The notes under the pieces: generated by a model
The model's input: the letters and a program-made list of their open reading frames with translations, nothing else
Database searches by the model: none
Told to the model about the DNA's origin: nothing
Part shown: piece after piece, positions 24,834 through 32,223 of the stretch
Layout of the letters: each line of letters starts with the position of its first letter
Position numbering within the stretch: the stretch's first letter is position 1
Assembly (NCBI GenBank): GCA_943372515.1
Contig: CALRYY010000004.1
Coordinates: 1-64,000, forward strand
From: RAM1 sp943372515
Lineage (GTDB): Bacteria; Pseudomonadota; Gammaproteobacteria; Burkholderiales; Burkholderiaceae_C
Direction of reading: 5' to 3'
Length of the DNA stretch: 64,000 bases
Program-made: the position numbers and the translations under genes

Positions 24834-26078
24834 ATGACACCCGCATCCGCCATTGAATCATCCCCCCTGCGCTCGCCTGACGGCTTGTGGTTCGGCAAGG
24901 ACCTGAGCACACCCGAGCCGATTCCCGAGGAGGCGATCCAGCACGCAGTAGCGTTGATGCGCTCGGGCCGCTTGCACCGCTATGGTGAGCAAGGCTCGGG
25001 CCACCCTGAACCTTCGCTTCTGGAGCAGGAGTACGCCGCTTATGTTGGCAGCAGGTACTGCGTGGCTGTCAGCTCGTGCGGAGCTGCGATGTTCATTGCG
25101 CTCAAGGCCCTGGGTGTGAAGGCGGGTGACAAGGTGTTGACCAGCACTTTCACGCTCTCACCTGTTCCCGGTGCCATCGCGCACGCTGGAGCGCACGCGA
25201 TTTTGATCGAAGCCAGCGCGGACTACATGACGGACATGGACGACCTGGAGCGCAAGGCGGCGTCAAGCGGCGCCAAGGTGCTCTTGCTTTCACACATGCG
25301 CGGACACATTGCTGACTTGCAGGCCATACGCGCCATCTGCGACAAGTGGGGCATCGCCATCGTTGAAGACTGCGCTCACACCATGGGCGCAAAGTGGGAC
25401 GGCAAACACACCGGAACCTGGGGCAAGGTAGGTTGCTACAGCTCGCAAACCTACAAACACATCAACTCGGGCGAAGGCGGTTTGCTGGTAACGGATGACG
25501 AGGACGTCGCGGCGCAGGCCATCTTGATGTCGGGTTGCTACATGATGTACGACCAGCACCTGCTGAAGCCCGGCCCGGATGTGTTTGAGCGGTGGAAGTA
25601 CGTGACGCCGAACTTCAGCATGCGCATGTCCAACCTCGCTGCTGCGTTGCTGCGCCCGCAGATCGATCAGCTGGCGGAAAGAGGCCGGCGCTGGAATCAC
25701 ATCTACGCCACGCTTGAACGAGAGTTGACAAGAACCAAACTGGTTTCGGTTCCAGCCCGCAACGCCAAAGAGGCATTTATAGCCAGCTCGATTCAGTTCT
25801 CACTGAATTTGAAGCCTCATCAAATTGAGCGCTTTGTGCAAGAGTGCAGTTTGCGGGGCCTCTACATCAAGTGGTTTGGCACGCCCGCGCCCGTCGCGTT
25901 CACCAGCAATTATGAGCACTGGCATTACCTGGCCAGCAAACCGGACATCCCTCACTCCAAAGCAGTCCTGGATCAATTGATGGATCTGCGCACGCCGTTG
26001 TCGCTGACCGACGATGACTGCGTTCTGATCGGAAAAATCGTGTCAAAGGCCTGCCTTCTTGCTGTTGCCGCCAGCTGA
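24834..26078 (+). CDS. DegT/DnrJ/EryC1/StrS-family PLP aminotransferase
   Basis: A 414-residue fold-type I PLP enzyme. The cofactor-binding Lys is K208 in SSQTYKHINSGEGG and the Asp contacting the pyridine nitrogen is D179 in IVEDCAHTMG. GAAMFIALKALGV near 83 contributes phosphate contacts. Typical members aminate keto-sugars with glutamate or glutamine as donor, but no sugar-nucleotide or polysaccharide genes are near. Here it may interconvert a keto-sulfonate, such as a sulfonated hydroxyacetone, with cysteinolate, or sulfopyruvate with cysteate; this is inference from context. The start at ATG 24834 is chosen over an in-frame TTG at 24819 that overlaps the previous gene. Confidence 0.87.
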   Translation: MTPASAIESSPLRSPDGLWFGKDLSTPEPIPEEAIQHAVALMRSGRLHRYGEQGSGHPEPSLLEQEYAAYVGSRYCVAVSSCGAAMFIALKALGVKAGDKVLTSTFTLSPVPGAIAHAGAHAILIEASADYMTDMDDLERKAASSGAKVLLLSHMRGHIADLQAIRAICDKWGIAIVEDCAHTMGAKWDGKHTGTWGKVGCYSSQTYKHINSGEGGLLVTDDEDVAAQAILMSGCYMMYDQHLLKPGPDVFERWKYVTPNFSMRMSNLAAALLRPQIDQLAERGRRWNHIYATLERELTRTKLVSVPARNAKEAFIASSIQFSLNLKPHQIERFVQECSLRGLYIKWFGTPAPVAFTSNYEHWHYLASKPDIPHSKAVLDQLMDLRTPLSLTDDDCVLIGKIVSKACLLAVAAS

Positions 26079-26120
26079 TCTCAGCTCCTCGTTCATCTCC
26101 AACTACAAAAGTAAACATCC

Positions 26121-27131
26121 ATGAAACTCACCAACTTCCCTCGCGTGCGCATCACCCACGGCCCCACCCCACTTGAATTCATGCCCCGCATGACCGAGGC
26201 ACTGGGCGGTCCAAACCTGTACATCAAGCGTGACGACTGCACCGGCCTGGGCACCGGGGGCAACAAAACCAGAAAGCTCGAATTCCTGATGGCTGATGCG
26301 GTCAAGCATGGCGCCGACACGATCATCACGCAGGGTGCCACCCAGTCCAACCACGCACGCCAGACGGTGGCCATTGCCGCCAGAATGGGCATGAAGTGCG
26401 AGATCTTGCTGGAAGACCGAACAGGCTCTACCGTTGAAAACTACAAGCAGTCTGGCAACGTTTTTCTGGACCACCTGTACGGCGCCAATGTGCAAGAGCT
26501 ACCCGGCGGTACCGACATGAATGCCGCGATGGCTGGGCTGGCAGACGAGTTGCGCGCCAAGGGCCAAAAGCCGTACATCATCCCCGGCGGGGGCTCCAAC
26601 CCGATTGGCGCGCTGGGTTATGTGGTCTGCGCGCTGGAGCTGGTCGATCAGTTCAACAACAGTGGATTGAATGTGAGCTGCCTGGTTCATGCCACGGGCA
26701 GCGCCGGTACGCAGGCTGGTTTGGTGGCCGGCTTTGAAGGCACGCGCAGCCAGATCCCGGTGCTTGGCATTGGCGTGCGTGCGCCCAAGGAGGCCCAGGA
26801 AACCAGCGTTTACAACCTGGCCGTCAAAACGGTCGATCTGTTGGGCGTGCCTGGCAGTGTGAGCCGCGAGAGCGTCAAGGCCAACTGCGACCATGTGGGC
26901 GGCGGCTATGGCGTTCCTACGCCGGGCATGATTGAAGCAGTGACCATGATGGCGCGCCTGGAGGGCATTTTGCTCGACCCGGTTTACTCTGGCAAAGGCA
27001 TGGCCGGTCTGATTGACTTGTGTCGCAAGGGTCATTTCAAGAAGGGTGAGAACGTCGTCTTTCTGCACACCGGCGGTGCCGTAGCGCTGTACGGCTACAT
27101 GGATGCGTTCAGTGGTTTGAAGCCGCTCTGA
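26121..27131 (+). CDS. cuyA: L-cysteate sulfo-lyase CuyA (D-cysteine desulfhydrase family)
   Basis: A 336-residue fold-type II PLP enzyme of the ACC deaminase/D-cysteine desulfhydrase family. The PLP Lys is K49 in TGGNKTRKLEF, followed by the substrate-carboxylate motif GATQSNHARQT near 73-83 and the phosphate-binding GSAGTQAG near 193. The IKRDDCTGLGTGGNKTRK and LLEDRTG segments match CuyA rather than E. coli DcyD as I recall them. CuyA splits cysteate into pyruvate, ammonium and sulfite. Location beside a sulfonate importer and a YeiH-type exporter supports that over desulfhydration of D-cysteine, which remains the alternative. yeiH follows after nine bases. Confidence 0.85.
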   Translation: MKLTNFPRVRITHGPTPLEFMPRMTEALGGPNLYIKRDDCTGLGTGGNKTRKLEFLMADAVKHGADTIITQGATQSNHARQTVAIAARMGMKCEILLEDRTGSTVENYKQSGNVFLDHLYGANVQELPGGTDMNAAMAGLADELRAKGQKPYIIPGGGSNPIGALGYVVCALELVDQFNNSGLNVSCLVHATGSAGTQAGLVAGFEGTRSQIPVLGIGVRAPKEAQETSVYNLAVKTVDLLGVPGSVSRESVKANCDHVGGGYGVPTPGMIEAVTMMARLEGILLDPVYSGKGMAGLIDLCRKGHFKKGENVVFLHTGGAVALYGYMDAFSGLKPL

Positions 27132-27140
27132 AGCCTTTAG

Positions 27141-28172
27141 ATGACAACGCTTGCGCCGGGTGCGGCCATCGAGTTCACCAAAACGCTCATCCCGGGCTTG
27201 CTGGTCACCGCGCTGGTTGCCATGGCGGCTGCCTTTCTGGGCAGTCATTACAAAGGCTCCATGCTGCTGTTTGCGTTGCTGCTTGGGCTGGCCTTGCATT
27301 TTGTCAGTGAAGACAAGCGCTGCGCCGCAGGCATTCAATTTGCGTCAAGCACCGTGCTGAGGCTGGGCGTGGCGTTGCTTGGTTTGCGGCTCACAATTGA
27401 CCACGTCGTCACACTGGGCTGGCAGACCGTGGGGGCGCTGATGGTGGCCGTGTGTTTGACGATTGCCATGGGCCTGCTTCTGGCACGGTTGTTCAGGGTC
27501 GACAGCAGCCTGGGTGTTCTGATAGGCGGCGCGACCGCCATTTGCGGCGCATCGGCCGCGCTGGCGATTTCAAGCGTCTTGCCCAAAGGCGTCCACCTCG
27601 AGCGTGACACCACCCTGACCGTGGTGGGCGTCACGACGTTGTCCACGATGGCCATGGTGGTCTATCCACTTGTCACCCAATGGCTGGGCTTTGACGCAGT
27701 GATGGCAGGCAAGTTCATAGGCGCCACGATTCACGATGTCGCACAGGTTGTCGGCGCAGGGTACAGCCTGTCGCCCGAGGCGGGTGATGCGGCCACCATC
27801 ACCAAGCTGATGCGTGTGGCGTTCTTGATGCCCGTGCTGGTCGTTATCTCGCTGGTGGTGCGTGCTCGCATGGCGGGCACGCCAGGCTCAGCGGGTACCG
27901 GTAACGCCACCAAAACGCCGTTACTGCCCTGGTTCACAGTGGCCTTTGTGGTTTTGATGTTGATCAACAGTACAGGTTGGGTGCCACCCGGGGTTCAGGC
28001 TGGCGCTTCAGACCTGTCGCAAGCATTTCTGGTGCTTGCCATCGCAGGTGTCGGAGTAAAAACCTCCTTGAAAGAGGTTACACAGCTCGGGTGGCGGCCT
28101 GTAGCAATGATTTTTCTGGTCACCCTGGGGTTGGCGTTTCTCACGGGCGGCTACTTGCTGGCCGTTCACTGA
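27141..28172 (+). CDS. YeiH/UPF0324-family membrane protein, putative sulfite/sulfate exporter
   Basis: A 343-residue inner-membrane protein with about ten helices of the Cons_hypoth698 (YeiH) family. The conserved core GGATAICGASAALA near 130-145 and FIGATIHDVAQVVGAGY near 193 are clear. Family members are often annotated as sulfate or sulfite exporters, and similar genes occur beside sulfonate-cleavage enzymes. Directly downstream of the sulfo-lyase gene, it most likely removes toxic sulfite from the cell. No sulfite dehydrogenase is encoded in the window, so export may be the main way to dispose of sulfite. Export of sulfite has not been shown for this protein. Confidence 0.85.
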   Translation: MTTLAPGAAIEFTKTLIPGLLVTALVAMAAAFLGSHYKGSMLLFALLLGLALHFVSEDKRCAAGIQFASSTVLRLGVALLGLRLTIDHVVTLGWQTVGALMVAVCLTIAMGLLLARLFRVDSSLGVLIGGATAICGASAALAISSVLPKGVHLERDTTLTVVGVTTLSTMAMVVYPLVTQWLGFDAVMAGKFIGATIHDVAQVVGAGYSLSPEAGDAATITKLMRVAFLMPVLVVISLVVRARMAGTPGSAGTGNATKTPLLPWFTVAFVVLMLINSTGWVPPGVQAGASDLSQAFLVLAIAGVGVKTSLKEVTQLGWRPVAMIFLVTLGLAFLTGGYLLAVH

Positions 28173-28195
28173 AAGCTACAGGCAGGAGCAAACTC

Positions 28196-28912
28196 ATGAT
28201 CGGTGTGTTGGGCGGTATGGGGCCATTGGCCACCGTTGATTTCTTCAGAAAGGTGCTATCGGAAACACCCGCCATAGGCGACGCCGATCATGTGCCGTTG
28301 TTGATTCAGTCCGACCCGCGTATCGCACCGCGACCAGCGGCCATCCTGAGCGGGGGTCGCTCGCCATTACCTGAGTTGTTGGCCGGGCGTGATCGCCTGA
28401 TTGCAGCGGGCGCCATGGCTTTGGCTATGCCCTGCAACACCGCACATTTTTGGTACGCTGAATTGACCAAAGACTGCAGCGTTCCTTTTTTGAGTATTGT
28501 GGACGCAAGTGTCAATGAGCTCTCGCCGCTGGCTGATGCTGGCTCACCCATCGGGATCATAGCCACACGCGCTACGCTTGCTGCCGGGATCTTCGACGCG
28601 GCACTTGCCCGTTCGGGATACACAGCCATGGTGCCCAATGAAGTCGACATGGATGTGCTGGTGTTGCCCGGAATAGAGTTTGTCAAAGCGGGTGATCCAT
28701 CGCGCGGCGGGCAGCTCATTGAGCAAGCCGTCCAGGCGCTGCTGAATCATGGCGCACGCGCGGTGATTCTGGCTTGCACGGAAACGCCTTTGGCGCTTGA
28801 TGCACTCGAGTCAAAGCTTCGCATTCATTGTGTTGACAGTACGGCAGCGCTTGCCAGATGCTGTGTGGCCTGGTGGCAGGCCAATCAAGCCGCCGCGACT
28901 GTCAATGATTGA
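28196..28912 (+). CDS. Aspartate/glutamate racemase family protein
   Basis: A 238-residue PLP-independent racemase with both catalytic cysteines: C80 in AMPCNTAHFW and C194 in ILACTETPLAL. The N-terminus IGVLGGMGPLATVDFF is the classic aspartate racemase start. Cysteate is the sulfonate analogue of aspartate, so within this operon it could interconvert D- and L-cysteate and feed the stereoselective sulfo-lyase; that is inference. A GGAG ribosome binding site lies nine bases before the ATG at 28196. A longer frame from 27977 is only read-through of the exporter gene in another frame. Confidence 0.88.
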   Translation: MIGVLGGMGPLATVDFFRKVLSETPAIGDADHVPLLIQSDPRIAPRPAAILSGGRSPLPELLAGRDRLIAAGAMALAMPCNTAHFWYAELTKDCSVPFLSIVDASVNELSPLADAGSPIGIIATRATLAAGIFDAALARSGYTAMVPNEVDMDVLVLPGIEFVKAGDPSRGGQLIEQAVQALLNHGARAVILACTETPLALDALESKLRIHCVDSTAALARCCVAWWQANQAAATVND

Positions 28913-28938
28913 CACCAGTCCATGGGAGAGACCGTGAG

Positions 28939-29745
28939 ATGACCAGTAACCCCCTTGAAGTGGATCCACCACACCTTTTGCCGTTCAACAGGGCTGGCGC
29001 TGGAATGCCATTGGTGCTGGTGCACGGCTATTTGGGGGGCTCCAGCCAGTGGGACGCCCAAGTGCCCGTGCTCAAAGAACACTTTGAAATAGTAACGCTG
29101 GATCTGGCGGGATACGGTAAGGCCAATCACCTGGCCGCGCCCACTGACCTGGCCGACCATGCCCGCAATGTGTTGGCCACGCTGGATCACATGGGGATTG
29201 AACGCTTCCATTTGCTGGGCCATTCAATGGGTGGCATGGTGGCGCAGGAAATCACGAGTCAGGCACCTGAGCGGGTAGACAAACTGGTGCTCTACGCGAC
29301 CGGCCCGCTGGGTTGCATCCCTGGCCGGTTTGAAACCATGGCACGTTCTCGCGAGCGCTTGCGAGAGGACGGCGTGCAGCGCACCGCCAGGCGGATTTGT
29401 GCCACCTGGTTGCTGGACCGTGAGGCCTCACCGGCGTTTGAGTCCTTGGCCGCGCTCGCTACCCAATCCAGCGAACAGGCCGCCAGCGCCGGTCTGAGCG
29501 CCATGGAGTCCTGGGATGGCCGCGAGCGTCTGGAACAGATTGGGCAGCCTACTTTGATCATCTGGGGTGAGCGCGATCGCACCTACAGTTGGTCCCAGAT
29601 CGAGATGCTTTGGCGCAGCATTCCACGTGCATCGCTGGCCGTGTTGCCCTCATGCGCTCATGCTTTGCACCTGGAACGCAGCGAACTTTTTTGCACGCTG
29701 CTTGTTGAGTTTCTGGTGAGCGGCGAAAGTACACATTTGGCATAA
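28939..29745 (+). CDS. Alpha/beta hydrolase at the end of the sulfonate operon
   Basis: A 268-residue soluble serine hydrolase. The oxyanion strand is LVLVHGYLGGSSQW, the nucleophile is S96 in LLGHSMGGM, the acid is the Asp of IIWGERDRTYSW and the His is in SCAHALHLE. The fold resembles MhpC/haloalkane-dehalogenase-like carboxylic ester or C-C hydrolases, and no signal peptide is visible. It begins 26 bases after the racemase and ends the operon. It could release the sulfonate from an ester or amide conjugate, such as an acylated derivative, but nothing in the sequence fixes the substrate. The start at 28939 is preferred to an in-frame start at 28909. Confidence 0.8.
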   Translation: MTSNPLEVDPPHLLPFNRAGAGMPLVLVHGYLGGSSQWDAQVPVLKEHFEIVTLDLAGYGKANHLAAPTDLADHARNVLATLDHMGIERFHLLGHSMGGMVAQEITSQAPERVDKLVLYATGPLGCIPGRFETMARSRERLREDGVQRTARRICATWLLDREASPAFESLAALATQSSEQAASAGLSAMESWDGRERLEQIGQPTLIIWGERDRTYSWSQIEMLWRSIPRASLAVLPSCAHALHLERSELFCTLLVEFLVSGESTHLA

Positions 29746-29780
29746 CTGAGGCAACGCCCCCAGGGAAATTTCGCTTAGCC

Positions 29781-29808
29781 TGTCGAAATGCGCCAGGCTG
29801 GCGCGACA
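29781..29808 (+). terminator. Stem-loop after the sulfonate operon
   Basis: GCGCCA (29790-29795) and TGGCGC (29799-29804) form a stem around a GGC loop, extended by the outer pair TGTCG/CGACA with a four-base bulge. It lies 35 bases after the hydrolase stop, before the YCII gene. Without a T-run, termination is plausible but not certain. Confidence 0.4.
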
Positions 29809-29855
29809 TGGAGTGAGCGCTGTTGCTCGCCAACCTTTCCCTTCAGGAGCCCACC

Positions 29856-30209
29856 ATGCAATACATGCTGATGTTTTACGAAACCGCCGACGACCTGGCC
29901 GCCACAACCGACGCGCGCGCCCCCGCCCACTTTGGCGCCTGGATGGCCTATGTGGACGCCATCAAGGCCGCCGGCATTGTGCGCGGTGGCGAGGGCCTGC
30001 AGCTGCCCGCCACCGCCACGTCGCTGCGCATCCGCGGCGACCAGCGCCAGGTGCTGGACGGCCCGTTTGCCGACACCAAGGAGCAGCTGGGCGGCTTTTT
30101 CGTCATCGACGTGCCCGACCTGGACACCGCGCTGGAATGGGCGGCCCGCGCCCCCTGCGCCGGCACCGGCGGCGTGGAGGTGCGCCCCACCCTTGTCATG
30201 CCGGCATGA
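29856..30209 (+). CDS. YCII-related domain protein
   Basis: A 117-residue cytoplasmic protein of the YCII/DGPF family, identified by the MQYMLMFYE start, the GAWMAYVDAIKAAGIVRGGEGL segment and the DGPFADTKEQLGGFFVIDVPDLDTALEWAARAP motif. These small ferredoxin-like proteins are often encoded beside ECF sigma factors of the SigJ type, though their activity is unknown. The start ATG at 29856 sits after an AGGAG sequence. Its stop overlaps the next gene's ATG by four bases, so the two are coupled. Codon use returns here to the very GC-rich pattern of the conserved chromosome. Confidence 0.9.
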   Translation: MQYMLMFYETADDLAATTDARAPAHFGAWMAYVDAIKAAGIVRGGEGLQLPATATSLRIRGDQRQVLDGPFADTKEQLGGFFVIDVPDLDTALEWAARAPCAGTGGVEVRPTLVMPA

Positions 30210-31438
30210 GCGTTGCACGGCCGGATACGGCCGCGCGTGCTGCGGCCGACCATGCCGCACGCACGTCCTACGGGCGGCTGGTGGCGATCCTGGCCTCGCG
30301 CACGCGCGACATCGCGCAGGCTGAAGACGCGCTGGCCGAGGCCTTCGCCGCTGCGCTGCAGGCCTGGCCGCGTGATGGCGTGCCGGGCAACCCGGCCGCC
30401 TGGCTGCTGACCGTGGCCCGGCGCCGCACTCTGGACGACTGGCGCCACAGCCAGGTGGCGCAGGACGCCCACGATGCCCTGCTGGCCGTAGCCGACGAGC
30501 TGGGCCATGACGCGCAAGCCAGCGCCGTGCCTGATGAACGCCTGCGCCTGCTGTTTGTATGCGCCCACCCGGCCATCGACGCCGCGGCCCGCGCACCGCT
30601 GATGCTGCAGGCGGTGCTGGGCCTGGACGTGGCGCGCATGGCGGGTGCCTTCATGACGGCGCCCGCCACTCTGGGCCAGCGGCTGGTGCGGGCCAAAGCG
30701 CGCATCCGCGCATCGGGTATCAGCTTTGAATATCCGCAGGCCCCGGACCTGCCCCAGCGCCTGCAGGACGTGATGGACGGCATCTATGCCGCCTACGGCA
30801 CCGGCTGGGACGACGTAGAAGGCGCAGACGCCGCGCGCCAGGGCCTGACGGGCGAAGCCATTGAGCTTGGCCGCATCCTGTGCGCTCTGATGCCGCAGGC
30901 GCCCGAGCCCTGCGGCCTGCTGGCGCTGATGCTGTTTTGCGAAGCACGCGCCCCCGCTCGCCGCGACGATTCAGGCGCCTATGTGCCGCTGGCGCAGCAG
31001 GACACCACCCGCTGGCACCGGCCCCTGATAGACGAGGCCGAGGCCCTGTTGCAGGCGGCGGCCCGCCACGCCGCGCCGGGGCCCTACCAGCTGGAAGCGG
31101 CCATCCAGTCGGCCCACACCCAGCGATGCCTGGGCGCCAGCGTGCCCGCGCAGGCGCTGGTGCTGCTGTACGACAGCCTGGCGGCATGGCGCCCGGGTCT
31201 GGGCGCGCTGGTCAGCCGGGCCTGCGCAGTGGCTGATGCGCACGGTGCGCCTGCGGGCCTGCAGGCGCTGGACGCATTGCCACAAAACGATGTGGCCAGC
31301 TACCAGCCGTACTGGGCCGCACGGGCCCACCTGCTTGCCAGTGCGGCGGACAAAACGGCTGCGCGCCAGGCACGTGACCGCGCCATGGGCCTGAGCGGCA
31401 ATGCCGCCGTGCGCGCCTGGCTGGCGAAGCGTTACTGA
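30206..31438 (+). CDS. ECF-type RNA polymerase sigma factor with DUF6596-like C-terminal domain
   Basis: A 410-residue sigma factor. Region 2 occupies about 15-80 (YGRLVAILASRTRDIAQAEDALAEAFAAALQAWP, GVPGNPAAWLLTVARRRTLDDWRH) and region 4 about 105-170. The remaining 230 residues form the helical, TPR-like extension typical of sigma factors paired with YCII proteins (GLLALMLFCEARAPAR, LYDSLAAWRPG). No anti-sigma gene is adjacent; the C-terminal domain may carry regulation. The start overlaps the YCII stop (ATGA). The end overlaps the convergent acetyltransferase stop by seven bases. Target promoters are unknown. Confidence 0.88.
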   Translation: MSVARPDTAARAAADHAARTSYGRLVAILASRTRDIAQAEDALAEAFAAALQAWPRDGVPGNPAAWLLTVARRRTLDDWRHSQVAQDAHDALLAVADELGHDAQASAVPDERLRLLFVCAHPAIDAAARAPLMLQAVLGLDVARMAGAFMTAPATLGQRLVRAKARIRASGISFEYPQAPDLPQRLQDVMDGIYAAYGTGWDDVEGADAARQGLTGEAIELGRILCALMPQAPEPCGLLALMLFCEARAPARRDDSGAYVPLAQQDTTRWHRPLIDEAEALLQAAARHAAPGPYQLEAAIQSAHTQRCLGASVPAQALVLLYDSLAAWRPGLGALVSRACAVADAHGAPAGLQALDALPQNDVASYQPYWAARAHLLASAADKTAARQARDRAMGLSGNAAVRAWLAKRY

Positions 31439-32223
31439 TCGACGGGTTGATCGGCAGGCGGCTGCTCAGCGGGCTGAAAAGGCCGGGCCCAATACGCGTA
31501 TTCCCAGGCCAGCGAAAAACCGGCCCGTCTGTACAGCGCCTGCGCCCGGGTGTTGGCGCTTTCCACTTGCAGAAACGCACGCGCCAGGTCGCGCCGCTGG
31601 GCCTCTCGCGCGACCGCGCCCAGGATCTGGCTGCCCAGGCCACGGCCGCGAAACGCAGCCAGCGTGCGCATGCCATGCACGCTGGCCCAGCCCCGGCTGA
31701 AGCTGCCCAGGCCGGCTGCCACCGTCTGGCCGTCCACCCGCACGCGCGCAAACACGGCGTGCTGCGCACGCTGCAGAATCTGCACGCGGCTGGCGCCGTC
31801 CACCGGGTCAAAACCTTCGCCCAGGAACACGGCGCGCCAGTCATCGTCGGGCTGCTCGAGAAGTTCGGCCGCCGCACCGTCGGCCAGTGCTGCCATGCGG
31901 GCGACCTTGCCGGTGAATACGCTGGTAGGTTTGCCACGCGTATAGCCACGCGCCAGCAGCTCGGCCCGAACGGCCACAAACGGCTTTTGTGCCGGCACAC
32001 GAAATACCGCGCCCAGGCCATTTTGTTGATAGACCGACTCGATCGGCGGAACCATCTGGGCGTCGGTCGCGCCATGGTCCATCGGCACGGCGCTGTGGGC
32101 CCGGCCCACGGTGCCCTGGTCCAGCGCCACCAGCCACCGCCCCACGCGTGCCTGCGCATCGGGGGGCACGGCGTCCAGGGTGGCGCGTTCAATGGCCTCA
32201 ATGTCTTGCGGTGTCATGCTCAT
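31432..32223 (-). CDS. GNAT family N-acetyltransferase
   Basis: A 263-residue acetyltransferase. The C-terminal half carries the acetyl-CoA motif TLAAFRGRGLGSQILGAV and the RAFLQVESANTRAQALYRRAGF segment of the GNAT fold; the N-terminal half (GRWLVALDQGTVGRAHSAVPM) resembles a degenerate second domain, as in two-domain GNATs. The substrate is unknown. The ATG at 32223 overlaps the dehydratase stop, so both are translated from one minus-strand message. An alternative ATG two codons in is possible. Confidence 0.85.
   Translation of the reverse strand: MSMTPQDIEAIERATLDAVPPDAQARVGRWLVALDQGTVGRAHSAVPMDHGATDAQMVPPIESVYQQNGLGAVFRVPAQKPFVAVRAELLARGYTRGKPTSVFTGKVARMAALADGAAAELLEQPDDDWRAVFLGEGFDPVDGASRVQILQRAQHAVFARVRVDGQTVAAGLGSFSRGWASVHGMRTLAAFRGRGLGSQILGAVAREAQRRDLARAFLQVESANTRAQALYRRAGFSLAWEYAYWARPFQPAEQPPADQPVDQ

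Noticed and set aside
18973..29745. Integrase-borne genomic island with attachment sites
   Set aside because: I looked for an integrase, transposase or flanking tRNA and found none; the boundary is inferred from gene order and composition only.
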